NCBI GenBank assembly: GCA_026388735.1
Contig: JAPLJG010000035.1
Coordinates: 1-49,491 of the forward strand
Length of the DNA: 49,491 nt
Direction: 5' to 3'
DNA from: Deltaproteobacteria bacterium
Lineage (GTDB): Bacteria; Desulfobacterota; Desulfobulbia; Desulfobulbales; Desulfurivibrionaceae
Shown piece by piece: positions 27,544 to 34,602 of this stretch. The translations under genes were made by a program, and so were the position numbers. Numbering within the stretch: position 1 is the stretch's first letter; every line of letters begins with the position of its first letter. Under the pieces are notes generated by a model. It did no database searches, was not told where the DNA came from, and was given only the letters and a program-made list of their open reading frames with translations.

Positions 27544-28844
27544 TGGGTGATCTCCTGGAGATCGGCGCCGTAGAGCACGGCAAGTTGCGTGATGATCCGC
27601 CATCTGTCGTTTTCAGCCTGATAGAGCGCAGCCCGGGCGGCCAGTACCTGGGCCTCCTGGCGCAAGTATTCCTCGGTGGTGAAGCGGCCCTGCTCCAGAG
27701 ATAGCCGCGCCACGGCAAGGATCTGTTCGCTGTTGGCCAGGGATTTGGCCGCAATGGCTTGTGACTCCTCGACCACCGGCAGTTTGCCCTTGAGATTCTT
27801 TTCCTGGGCGGTAAGCCCGATGCGGATTGCCTCCAGCTCTTTTTCCGCCTTGTGGAGCCGGCTTTGGGCAATGCTTTGCTCCACGCTCAGGGTGTGATCA
27901 AAAAGCGGCATCTGAAGGGTCAGGCCGACGAATCCGTAGTCTCGGTAAAAATCCTCGTCGGTATTGTATGACTTGCCCTCGTTGCCGGTCATGCTGCCGG
28001 TGAGGTAGAGGCCGGGATAGCGGACGCTTTTGCTCCGCTGCAACTCCTCCCTGGCTGCGGCTGTTTCTTTTTCCGCGATCTTCTCCACGAGATACGGCGC
28101 CGGAACCAGCTCGCCGGTCAGGGACATGGGCGCCGGTTCGGTTATCTCAAGGCCGGTGAAGGTTTCGAGGTCCTTGCGAACATCGAGAATCCTGGCGGCC
28201 AATTCGTTTTTCTGCGCCTTCAGATCATTGATGGAGTTTTCGACCTTGAGGAGTTCCACCTCGGCGGTGCGGCCGACCTTGACCTTGAGTTCCATGTCCT
28301 CCCGGGTTTTGGCCAGGGAGGCGAGTCGGGCCTCAATGGCCTTGTCCAGGCCGAGCAGATAGGCAAGGCCGCTGTTAGCCGCCACCACCGCGGCCTTCCG
28401 GCTGGAAAGTTCCAGAACGTGGGCAAGGCTCGACTTTTCGGAAAGCCGGGCAGCCTTCTGCCTCAGGTCGTAAAGCGACTTTACAAAGAGCGGCATATCC
28501 AGAGTCAGGCCGTAGCGCATAAGGTTCCAGGAAAAGGGGATGGACTCGCCGGCTTGGACGTTTACCTCGGTGGGCGGCATGGGCCGCGGGTTGGTGGGCG
28601 AGTTGTAGAATTCGGCCTTGCCGAAGGCATTGATCCGGGGGAACAGGGCTGCGGTTGCCGCTTGTTCGCGCAGACTCCCCTCCCTGGCTGTTAGCTCGCT
28701 GGCGGCAACGCCGGGTTGCCGGGCCGTGGCGGTGAGCAGCTCCTGAATGGTGAAGGCTTGGGCCGGAAGGGCCAGCAGCAGCGAGAGCGTTATCGCTCCA
28801 CCCATCCAGCGCACTCCTGCGTGTGCCGCCCGAAAAATCTTCAT
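27540..28844 (-). CDS. TolC-family outer membrane efflux protein
   Basis: The 434-residue protein has a signal peptide (ending near LPAQA) and the two repeated halves of outer-membrane factors, rich in long helices: FTIQELLTATARQPGV and, in the second half, SLEQGRFTTEEYLRQEAQVLAARAAL. Its start overlaps the ferredoxin stop by 4 bp (ATGA), and its own stop overlaps the fusion-protein start by 4 bp, so ferredoxin-TolC-MFP-RND-DUF1566 is one coupled block. TolC proteins form the exit duct across the outer membrane. Confidence 0.9.
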   Translation of the reverse strand: MKIFRAAHAGVRWMGGAITLSLLLALPAQAFTIQELLTATARQPGVAASELTAREGSLREQAATAALFPRINAFGKAEFYNSPTNPRPMPPTEVNVQAGESIPFSWNLMRYGLTLDMPLFVKSLYDLRQKAARLSEKSSLAHVLELSSRKAAVVAANSGLAYLLGLDKAIEARLASLAKTREDMELKVKVGRTAEVELLKVENSINDLKAQKNELAARILDVRKDLETFTGLEITEPAPMSLTGELVPAPYLVEKIAEKETAAAREELQRSKSVRYPGLYLTGSMTGNEGKSYNTDEDFYRDYGFVGLTLQMPLFDHTLSVEQSIAQSRLHKAEKELEAIRIGLTAQEKNLKGKLPVVEESQAIAAKSLANSEQILAVARLSLEQGRFTTEEYLRQEAQVLAARAALYQAENDRWRIITQLAVLYGADLQEITQ

Positions 28845-29191
28845 GGTTTCACGCTGCTCCTTAACGCATATTTTTCCCGGTTGTCCGTCAGCGCGTCCTT
28901 TGCCTGCCTAACAAGGTGGCGCTCTTTGATCAGCCGGTATACATAGCTTAAGGGCGGGAAGCTGATGGCGTGCTGCGGGCAGGTGTTGGCGCAGGTCACG
29001 CAGCCGACCATGCAGTTCAGCGGCACCGTGACCAAGGGTTTGTTCTTTTCGTAATCAAAGCGATAGACCATGCGGCCACAGCCGGTGATGCACAGGCCGC
29101 AGCCGATGCACAGTTCTTCATCCACCGTCGGGTTCCAGGAAATTTCTTCCCGGTTGATCCCGTGCCATGGTTTGGTAAAGGTCTCATCCAT
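28841..29191 (-). CDS. Dicluster 4Fe-4S ferredoxin-like protein
   Basis: The 116-residue soluble protein has two Cys groups: ELCIGCGLCITGCGRMVY (a CxxCxxCxxxC set) and NCMVGCVTCANTCPQHAI. This suits two 4Fe-4S clusters with slightly irregular spacing in the second. There is no signal peptide, so it acts in the cytoplasm. AAGGAG precedes the ATG. It follows the PF04060-type Fe-S protein gene by 69 bp and is translationally coupled to the efflux genes, an unusual partnership. It may bring electrons to a reductive step on the compound that is exported; that is speculation. Confidence 0.9.
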   Translation of the reverse strand: MDETFTKPWHGINREEISWNPTVDEELCIGCGLCITGCGRMVYRFDYEKNKPLVTVPLNCMVGCVTCANTCPQHAISFPPLSYVYRLIKERHLVRQAKDALTDNREKYALRSSVKP

Positions 29192-29260
29192 TACAATTCT
29201 CCTTGTGGTGATTGTCCATCCGTCCTGGAAAACAGTTAGCCAGGGGCGGCCTGTTTTCCA

Positions 29261-29782
29261 TCAGTCAAAATGGAATTGCCCCAGGTACTCTTCCAGTTTT
29301 TTTCTTTGGTCTTGCTCAAGCGCCGGGCAGTCGTCCGCGCCCTTGCCGCCTTCCACCGCCAGGGACGCAAAGACCAGACAGGAGGGCTGGCCGCATTGTT
29401 TGCAGTTGGTTTTCGGCAGCAGCTTGACGATGGCCATCAGCTGCGGTCGTGGGGCGGCCTGGAAACTGGGGGTGATTTCAGCCCTTTTCTCCCAGGCGGC
29501 ATTGATCTCCCCTTGCAGCCACAGGAGGATTTTTTCGGCCTCATCGGCATCCTGCAAGGCGTTGATGGCAATATGGTCCTCATGCACAGAGATCAGTTTG
29601 CCCTGGTTGCGGAAGGTCACCGAGGGCGGCTCCTTGACATAGGTGTAGCCTCCCAGCACCGCGTTCAGATAGGGGATCGCCTCGCCGATATGTTGGTCCA
29701 GATGGGCAATGCAATGCACGGTCTGAGCCTCGGGCCGACATGCGGCCCTGGTTATTTCCTTGGTCCATCCCTTCAGCAGCAT
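29261..29782 (-). CDS. PF04060-type Fe-S protein, copy 1
   Basis: The start at 29782 has AGGAGG upstream and gives MLLKGWTKEI. The 173-residue protein has an N-terminal part of unknown fold (AIPYLNAVLGGYTYVKEPP, LLWLQGEINAAWEKR). The C-terminal cluster motif is C-x2-C-x4-C-x16-C (NCKQCGQPSC and DDC), the pattern of the PF04060 domain seen in RnfB and the corrinoid Fe-S protein. A paralogue lies at 34000-34530 with the same layout. The function is unknown; the context is arsenic-type resistance and redox genes. A cytoplasmic place is likely since no signal is seen. Confidence 0.82.
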   Translation of the reverse strand: MLLKGWTKEITRAACRPEAQTVHCIAHLDQHIGEAIPYLNAVLGGYTYVKEPPSVTFRNQGKLISVHEDHIAINALQDADEAEKILLWLQGEINAAWEKRAEITPSFQAAPRPQLMAIVKLLPKTNCKQCGQPSCLVFASLAVEGGKGADDCPALEQDQRKKLEEYLGQFHFD

Positions 29783-29819
29783 GGCGTCCTCCTGGCAATG
29801 GTGCGATTTCCCGTCATGT

Positions 29820-30242
29820 TCAACCCCTCTGCTTTCCCGGCGCAACCGTGGACTTGATATCCAGAATCGGGGTGCCGTCGATCACATCAACGCCCGAGAC
29901 TTCAATTTCGTTGTCCTGCACCGAGAGCACCGTAAGCTCCGAGAGGGCGATGGGATTGGGGCGCACGGGGCTTCTGGTGACGAACACCCCGCGCAACCTG
30001 CGGCTGTGATTCCCGCGTGGATAGACCTTGAGAAGATTCCGGCGCGCCTCGTGCAGCCAGAAGAGCACCACCAAGGTCCGTCCGACCTCAATGCCGTCCA
30101 TGGCCTCCAGGAATTGCGGAAATATCTCCAGTCTGCCGGTCTCGGCCGATTCGTTATAGTTTTTCGGAGCATCTCCAGGTGCTCGCAACCCGCAATGCAT
30201 CACACCAATGGGCGTAACCCTGATCTTCATTATTTTTTTCAT
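29820..30242 (-). CDS. TrmO/TsaA-like SAM-binding domain protein, copy 1
   Basis: The 140-residue protein is a single TrmO (YaeB/UPF0066) domain: TPIGVMHCGLR, YNESAETGRLEIFPQFLEAMDGIE, VVLFWLHEA and the signature SPVRPNPIALSELTVL. TrmO N6-methylates t6A37 in tRNA using SAM; enterobacterial TrmO is longer, so this short form may have another target. A 29-codon open frame (30239-30328) overlaps its start by ATGA, which supports the ATG at 30242; the inner ATG at 30230 aligns with copy 2. It shares about 90 percent of bases with the copy at 31376-31801. Confidence 0.85.
   Translation of the reverse strand: MKKIMKIRVTPIGVMHCGLRAPGDAPKNYNESAETGRLEIFPQFLEAMDGIEVGRTLVVLFWLHEARRNLLKVYPRGNHSRRLRGVFVTRSPVRPNPIALSELTVLSVQDNEIEVSGVDVIDGTPILDIKSTVAPGKQRG
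29832..30242 (-). repeat. Direct repeat unit A (TrmO-like gene copy 1)
   Basis: This stretch matches 31403-31810 on the same strand at roughly nine bases in ten, without large gaps. The similarity stops near the gene ends, so the duplicated unit is essentially one gene and not a larger segment. It is a possible target for recombination that would delete the Usp gene. Confidence 0.8.
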
Positions 30243-30328
30243 GCCGGGGATTTACCTTCAGCAATAGGCGCCATCGGGTGGGGCGACGGAAGCCAGGGTG
30301 ACACACGATCTAATAGGCAGTCAGACAT
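30239..30328 (-). CDS. Possible 29-residue small protein upstream of TrmO-like copy 1
   Basis: An ATG at 30328 has a strong ribosome binding site (AAAGGAG, 8 nt upstream). The frame MSDCLLDRVSPWLPSPH... runs to a TGA that overlaps the next gene's ATG. It is Pro-rich with one Cys and no membrane segment. It fills most of the largest gap in the leftward run and could be a real small protein or a device for translational coupling. I do not recognise it. The rest of the gap (30329-30428) shows nothing clear. Confidence 0.5.
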   Translation of the reverse strand: MSDCLLDRVSPWLPSPHPMAPIAEGKSPA

Positions 30329-30428
30329 GATAGACTCCTTTCTGATTGAAATAGGTTTATCGTTTTACGGTTTGCCGGAAACACGACAGGCACCCTGCCG
30401 GGGTTATTTTCCCACTTTCATACCCTGC

Positions 30429-31301
30429 TTACTGAAGAGCCGGAATAAAGAGAACCGGCAGCGCGGCATGCCGGGCGACATGGTGCGCCACGCTGCCCAG
30501 CAGAATTTCCCGGGTGATGCTCTTGCCCTGGGTTCCCATGAGGATCAGGGAGCAGCCCCCTCCCTTGGCCCTCTTTACAATTTCATCCCCCGGATTTCCT
30601 TGGGCGAGGTCGATGCGCACATCCGGCGCGCCTAGGCTTTTCAGCCAGCCTTGCAGCCGCTGCAGGCGTAGCCCGTCAAGGTCTTGGAGTTCCTTGAGGC
30701 GCTGGCCGAGATGCGGCGCTGGCCGGGACCGGTCTTGGACATGCAGCATGGTTACCGGGCATTGTATGGCACGGACCACGGTTTCGAGATAGAAAAAAGC
30801 AATCTCCGCCGTGTCGGAAAAATCGGTGGGATAGAGGATATGGGAGAAAAGACCCGGCATTTCCCGCCCGGATTCCATGGCCGGCAACGTGCCGGGGATG
30901 AGGAGCAGCGGGCGGCGGGTGATATGCAGCAGCTTGGCGGACACGTTGCCCAGCGGATTTCCCGCCAGGGTGATGGATTCGAGCAGCCCCCTGCCCTGTG
31001 CACCGATGATGATGACGGATACGTCCTCTTTTTCGGCAAGGTCGTTGAGGGCATGGGCCGGAATCCCAGCCTCCATTGCAATGGAGGTTTTGAGTCCAGC
31101 TTCTTCAAGCATTTGTTTCTGCCGCTCCATCTCCGGCCCTGCCTGGGCGATCAGCATTTTGTCAAGCCCTGGGGGGGCGTCCACGATAACGTGAGCCAGG
31201 ACAACCTCCTCCGCCCCCAGTTTTTTCAGGGAAACAGCACAAGAGATGAGGTTATTGTCCGGGGGGTAAGGATCGACGCAAACCAGAATCTTTTTGAACA
31301 T
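30429..31301 (-). CDS. Tandem-domain universal stress protein
   Basis: Two UspA domains are fused in 290 residues: the first starts at KKILVCVDP and ends with VIIIGAQGRGL and PLLLIPG; the second starts at HILYPTDFSDTAE and ends with LILMGTQGKS and PVLFIPAL. The nucleotide-binding glycine loops (GAQGRG, GTQGKS) are partly kept. Usp proteins are cytoplasmic and respond to growth arrest, redox stress or energy loss. The start has AAGGAGGG upstream. The gene lies between the two TrmO-like copies, as if it had been caught inside a duplication. Confidence 0.93.
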   Translation of the reverse strand: MFKKILVCVDPYPPDNNLISCAVSLKKLGAEEVVLAHVIVDAPPGLDKMLIAQAGPEMERQKQMLEEAGLKTSIAMEAGIPAHALNDLAEKEDVSVIIIGAQGRGLLESITLAGNPLGNVSAKLLHITRRPLLLIPGTLPAMESGREMPGLFSHILYPTDFSDTAEIAFFYLETVVRAIQCPVTMLHVQDRSRPAPHLGQRLKELQDLDGLRLQRLQGWLKSLGAPDVRIDLAQGNPGDEIVKRAKGGGCSLILMGTQGKSITREILLGSVAHHVARHAALPVLFIPALQ

Positions 31302-31375
31302 TTCATCCCTCCTTGTGGTGATGCATATTGGCCGGGCCGCGTATGCTTACACTGGCCAAAGGGTCGGCAACACAA

Positions 31376-31801
31376 TCACGCCCGGTCCTGTTTGTCTGTC
31401 CCGTGTCCCGGCGCAACCGCGGACTTGATATCCAGAATCGGGGTGGTGTCGATCACATCGACGCCAGAGACCTCAATTTCGTTGCCCTGCACCCCAAGCA
31501 CCGTAAGCTCGGAGATGGCGATGGGATTGGGGCGCACGGGGCTTCTGGTGGCGAACACCCCGCGCAGGCCGCGGCTGCGGTCCCCGCGCGGATAGACCTT
31601 GAGAAGATCCCGGCGCGCCTCGTGCAGCCAGAAGAGAACCACCAAGGTCTGGCCGACCTCAATGCCGTCCATGGCTTCCAGGTATTGCGGAAATATCTCC
31701 AGTCTGCCGGTCTCGGCCGATTCATTATAGTTTTTCGGCGCATCCGCAGGTGCTCGCAGCCCGCAATGCATCACGCCAATGGGCGTACCCCTGATCTCCA
31801 T
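31376..31801 (-). CDS. TrmO/TsaA-like SAM-binding domain protein, copy 2
   Basis: The start at 31801 has AGGGGA upstream and gives MEIRGTPIGVMHCGLR. It is 141 residues, with the same domain and signature (SPVRPNPIAISELTVLG) as copy 1 at 29820-30242. Differences are scattered and mostly conservative, so both copies appear intact and under selection. It follows the ArsP-like permease and its thioredoxin partner, and precedes the Usp gene. TrmO activity (tRNA t6A methylation) is the known role of the family; a methyl-transfer role on another substrate in this resistance context is possible but unproven. Confidence 0.85.
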   Translation of the reverse strand: MEIRGTPIGVMHCGLRAPADAPKNYNESAETGRLEIFPQYLEAMDGIEVGQTLVVLFWLHEARRDLLKVYPRGDRSRGLRGVFATRSPVRPNPIAISELTVLGVQGNEIEVSGVDVIDTTPILDIKSAVAPGHGTDKQDRA

Positions 31802-31810
31802 TATTTTTCC
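31403..31810 (-). repeat. Direct repeat unit B (TrmO-like gene copy 2)
   Basis: This is the partner of the repeat at 29832-30242, about 1.57 kb away and in the same orientation. The shared part extends slightly upstream of the ATG (TTATTTTT), so it contains some of the translation start region. Confidence 0.8.
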
Positions 31811-31881
31811 CCTGCGCGAATCTTTGTTGAAATCGCAAAAGCCGCGATTACCGGAGCCGATGGCGGGCAATGTTCACCACG

Positions 31882-32115
31882 CTACCTGCCAAGCCAGGCC
31901 AAGGCCTCACTTTTGCCCGGCACCTTGCCGACGCATTTGATCTGGCCGTCGATGACCACCGCCGGGGTGGAAAAAACCCCGAACTTGGCAATCTGCTGAA
32001 AATCGCTGACCTTTTCAATGGTGGCGACAACCCCTGCCTCTTCGACCGCAGCCCGCATGATTTTTTCCGCCTCGCCGCATTTCGCGCAGCCCGGTCCTAG
32101 TACCTTGATTTCCAT
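31882..32115 (-). CDS. Small thioredoxin-fold redox protein (CAKC), permease partner
   Basis: I start at 32115, where GGAGG precedes the ATG; the frame is open further upstream but there overlaps the permease gene. The 77-residue protein starts MEIKVLGPGCAKCGEAEK, with VFSTPAVVIDGQIKCVG as the cis-Pro strand. It belongs to the same small disulfide family as 12571-12819 and 33676-33939. It follows the ArsP-like permease by 14 bp, an association seen in many arsenic-type clusters, where it may feed thiol-bound metalloid or reductant to the permease. Confidence 0.9.
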   Translation of the reverse strand: MEIKVLGPGCAKCGEAEKIMRAAVEEAGVVATIEKVSDFQQIAKFGVFSTPAVVIDGQIKCVGKVPGKSEALAWLGR

Positions 32116-32129
32116 GATTGACCTCCGTA

Positions 32130-33215
32130 TCAGATGATGATGTTGAAGAGATAGCCGACCAGCATGATGCCGACGCCCACCACGCCGAGGAAGACCGCGA
32201 TGAGCCGCGGCTTGAGCACCTTCCGGAGAATGATCGTCTCCGGTAAGGAAAGCGCGATGACGGCCATCATGAAGGCGAGCACCGTGCCCAACGCCGCGCC
32301 TTTGCCGAGCAGGGCCTGGACCACCGGCACGATCCCGGCGGCGTTGGAGTACATGGGGATGCCGACCAGCACCGCCGCCGGTACCGCCCACCACTGCTTG
32401 CCCATGATCGAGGCCATTATGCCCTCGGGCACGTAGCCGTGGATTCCGGCGCCCACCGCGATGCCGAGCACCACATAGATCCAGACCTTGCCGACGATGT
32501 CCCGCACCGCCGTCTTGCCGTGATCGAACCGTTCCGCCCAGGTCAGCCTTTGGTCCGGGATGTCAGAGGCATTGATGTGCATTTCCCGCACCCAATCCTC
32601 GATGTGTTCTTCCATCCCCAGGCGGCCGATGGTCCAGCCGGCAAGAATGGCGATCACAAGGCCGGTCCCCAGATAGAGCGCCGCCACCTTCCAGCCCAGC
32701 AAGCCGTAAAGAAGCACCAGGGCAACTTCGTTGACCATGGGGGCTGAGATCAAAAAGGAAAAAGTCACACCCAAGGGAACACCTGCGGTGACAAAGCCAA
32801 TAAACAGCGGCACGGCCGAGCAGGAACAGAAGGGAGTGACGATGCCCAGCAGGGCGGCAAGCACATTGCCCACGGATTCGCGCTTGCCCGCCAGGATTTT
32901 CCGGGTGCGTTCCGGGGTGAAGAAGGAACGCAGGACCCCAACCCCGTAAACAATCAGGGTGAGCAGCATCAGCACCTTTGGGGTGTCGTAGAAAAAGAAG
33001 AGCATGGCCTCGCCCAGGCGGCTGCCCGGTGTTAGGCCGAGCAGGGAAAAGGCAAGATATCCGGCCAGGCTCTGTAATTGCCAATACAGGGCAAACCAGA
33101 GGCCAAGCCCGGCAAGACCGGTGAGAACCTTGAATTTTATTGAGGCCGCAAGCGGCGGAGCGGGTTGCGGGTTTGCGACAGGATTTGGCATGTTGGCCGG
33201 GTTGTCGGGCTGCAT
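32130..33215 (-). CDS. ArsP-like permease (PF03773), short form
   Basis: The start at 33215 has GAGGA upstream and lies 10 bp after the arsR stop. The 361-residue protein has a Pro/Asn-rich N-terminal tail, about 8-9 helices and the family hallmark TPFCSCSAVPLFIGF with a Cys-Ser-Cys in a helix, then ISAPMVNEVA and a second-half GIPMYSNAAGIVPV. Relatives such as Campylobacter ArsP export trivalent methylated or aromatic arsenicals. Being the first gene after the ArsR repressor, it is the most likely primary resistance determinant of this cluster. Confidence 0.88.
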   Translation of the reverse strand: MQPDNPANMPNPVANPQPAPPLAASIKFKVLTGLAGLGLWFALYWQLQSLAGYLAFSLLGLTPGSRLGEAMLFFFYDTPKVLMLLTLIVYGVGVLRSFFTPERTRKILAGKRESVGNVLAALLGIVTPFCSCSAVPLFIGFVTAGVPLGVTFSFLISAPMVNEVALVLLYGLLGWKVAALYLGTGLVIAILAGWTIGRLGMEEHIEDWVREMHINASDIPDQRLTWAERFDHGKTAVRDIVGKVWIYVVLGIAVGAGIHGYVPEGIMASIMGKQWWAVPAAVLVGIPMYSNAAGIVPVVQALLGKGAALGTVLAFMMAVIALSLPETIILRKVLKPRLIAVFLGVVGVGIMLVGYLFNIII

Positions 33216-33225
33216 GGCATATTCC

Positions 33226-33573
33226 TCAGGGCTTACAGATGTCGTTGCGGTCGATGGCGGGCAGGATTTTGAATATTTCCCGCATTTCCGGGTTCTCGTT
33301 GAGCCATTGGTGAAGTTGCATGAGCATGGCTGCGCCGTAAGGGGAAGGGCTGGCCGCATTCAGCCGGTAATTGACCCAGAGTTTCTCCTTGCTGCCGACG
33401 ATGAGCCCCGCGTCTTCCAGAACTTTAAGATGCTTGGATACGGTGGGCTGGGCCAGCTTCAGTACAGAGCGCATCTCGCAGACGCACAGGTCGTTTCTCT
33501 GCTGGAGCATTTTGATGATCTTGACCCGGCTCGGGTCGGAAAGGGCTTTCATGACCTTGACAAAGTCTTTCAT
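33226..33573 (-). CDS. arsR: ArsR/SmtB-family metalloregulator
   Basis: The 115-residue winged-helix protein starts MKDFVKVMKALSDPSRVKI and has the metal-binding pair CVCE (NDLCVCEMRSVL) in the helix that binds As(III) in classical ArsR, then the recognition helix QPTVSKHLKVLEDAGLI. I chose 33573 because TAGGAG precedes it; 33588 is also possible but lies inside the operator. Such repressors leave DNA on binding As(III), Sb(III) or Cd(II). A palindrome just upstream overlaps a good sigma70 promoter, fitting autoregulation of the long leftward run. Confidence 0.93.
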   Translation of the reverse strand: MKDFVKVMKALSDPSRVKIIKMLQQRNDLCVCEMRSVLKLAQPTVSKHLKVLEDAGLIVGSKEKLWVNYRLNAASPSPYGAAMLMQLHQWLNENPEMREIFKILPAIDRNDICKP

Positions 33574-33582
33574 CCGCACTCC

Positions 33583-33610
33583 TACCATATAGCTAAATAG
33601 TTATATGGTA
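33583..33610. promoter_or_regulatory. Probable ArsR operator
   Basis: TACCATATAGCTA and TAGTTATATGGTA are 13-bp inverted arms with a 2-bp centre and one mismatch. The palindrome lies immediately downstream of the -10 box (33610-33615) and reaches towards the arsR ribosome binding site, the usual place for ArsR-family operators. Confidence 0.8.
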
Positions 33611-33638
33611 ATATAGTTGGGGTGGATAGCTCTGTCAA
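33610..33638 (-). promoter_or_regulatory. Sigma70-type promoter of the arsR cluster
   Basis: On the minus strand, TTGACA (33633-33638) and TATATT (33610-33615) are separated by exactly 17 bp. It lies 37 bp upstream of the arsR ATG, next to the palindrome. It is the clearest promoter in the window and the only obvious one for the leftward run. Confidence 0.8.
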
Positions 33639-33675
33639 GTGTATTGATTTTTGTTTAGAGAAATGGACCGGAAGA

Positions 33676-33939
33676 CTATTCCGGTGTTCCTTGATATTTT
33701 TTCAGCCATTGGAGAATTTCATAGGGCTCCGGCACCCGGCCTGTGCATTTCACATCTCCGCCAATAACCACGGCTGGCGTGGACAACACCCCGAATTCCG
33801 CAATCTTGTCCACGCTTGAAATTTCTTCAATCTGCGCCGGGAGGCCATGTTCTTCAATCACCTGCCGGACAATCTCCGCGACCTGGATACATTTTTTGCA
33901 GCCTGGCCCCAGGATTTTTATATCAATGTCCATTTCCAT
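33676..33939 (-). CDS. Small thioredoxin-fold redox protein (CKKC)
   Basis: The 87-residue protein starts MEMDIDIKILGPGCKKCIQ and has VLSTPAVVIGGDVKCTGR, so it is the third member of the disulfide family in this window. It has no permease of its own next to it. It ends 37 bp before the arsR promoter, on the same strand, so transcription from upstream would run into the arsR cluster. GGGAGG precedes the start. Confidence 0.9.
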   Translation of the reverse strand: MEMDIDIKILGPGCKKCIQVAEIVRQVIEEHGLPAQIEEISSVDKIAEFGVLSTPAVVIGGDVKCTGRVPEPYEILQWLKKYQGTPE

Positions 33940-33999
33940 GATTTTCCTCCCTTAAATTTTTTTGGCTTTTTCGGGCAGATCGCCCGAATCGACAGGTCA

Positions 34000-34530
34000 T
34001 TATACATCAAAATGAAAACGGCTCAGGTGGGTGGCGAGTTCTTTCTGTGCTTCCGACGACAGGGCCGGGCAATGTTCCGCGCCCTTGTCGCCTGAAGCCG
34101 CAAGGGTGGCAAAGGCAATGCAGGTCGGCTGGCCGCATTGGCCACAATCGGTCTTGGGCAGTAGCCTCAGAATATTTGCAGGCTTTGGCCACGGGGCGGC
34201 TGTGTATTTTGGCGTAATCTCCTGGCGTTTTTCCCAGACAGTGTTGATTTCTTGCTGGAGCCATGCCAGGATTTCCCTTGCCTCGATTGGGTTTTTTACG
34301 CAGTTGATGGCTATGCTGTCCGCGTCCACGGTGATGAGTTTGCCCTTGGAATAATGGAAGGTGAGCAAGGGCGGTTCCTTGATATAGGTGTAGCCGCCCA
34401 GTATGGCATTCAGGTAGGGAAGAGCCTCGCTCACATTCTGATCGAGACGGGCGAAGCAACGCAGGGACTGCCCCTCGTTTCGGCAGCAGTCGGCATTGGA
34501 AAATTCCACGGTAAAAGATGTGAGCAGCAT
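34000..34530 (-). CDS. PF04060-type Fe-S protein, copy 2
   Basis: The 176-residue protein is a paralogue of 29261-29782. It shares ALPYLNAILGGYTYIKEPP, ILAWLQQEINTVWEKRQEITP and the cluster motif C-x2-C-x4-C-x16-C (DCGQCGQPTC ... EHC), ending SRFHFDV where copy 1 ends GQFHFD. The start at 34530 (MLLTSFTVEF) matches the MLL start of copy 1; the open frame continues to 34599. It carries extra Cys residues near the N-terminus (ADCCRNE) that copy 1 lacks. The function is unknown. Confidence 0.82.
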   Translation of the reverse strand: MLLTSFTVEFSNADCCRNEGQSLRCFARLDQNVSEALPYLNAILGGYTYIKEPPLLTFHYSKGKLITVDADSIAINCVKNPIEAREILAWLQQEINTVWEKRQEITPKYTAAPWPKPANILRLLPKTDCGQCGQPTCIAFATLAASGDKGAEHCPALSSEAQKELATHLSRFHFDV

Positions 34531-34602
34531 TTCTTGTGTTCTCTCCGTAACCGTGGGAATCAGTCCGGTATCATGGGTTGCAGGAAACATGGCAGGCACC
34601 GT

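Noticed and set aside
33970-33988. A TTCGGGC/GCCCGAA inverted repeat as terminator after the Fe-S protein copy 2
   Set aside because: The stem is 7 bp and no T-run follows on the minus strand; it is too weak to call.
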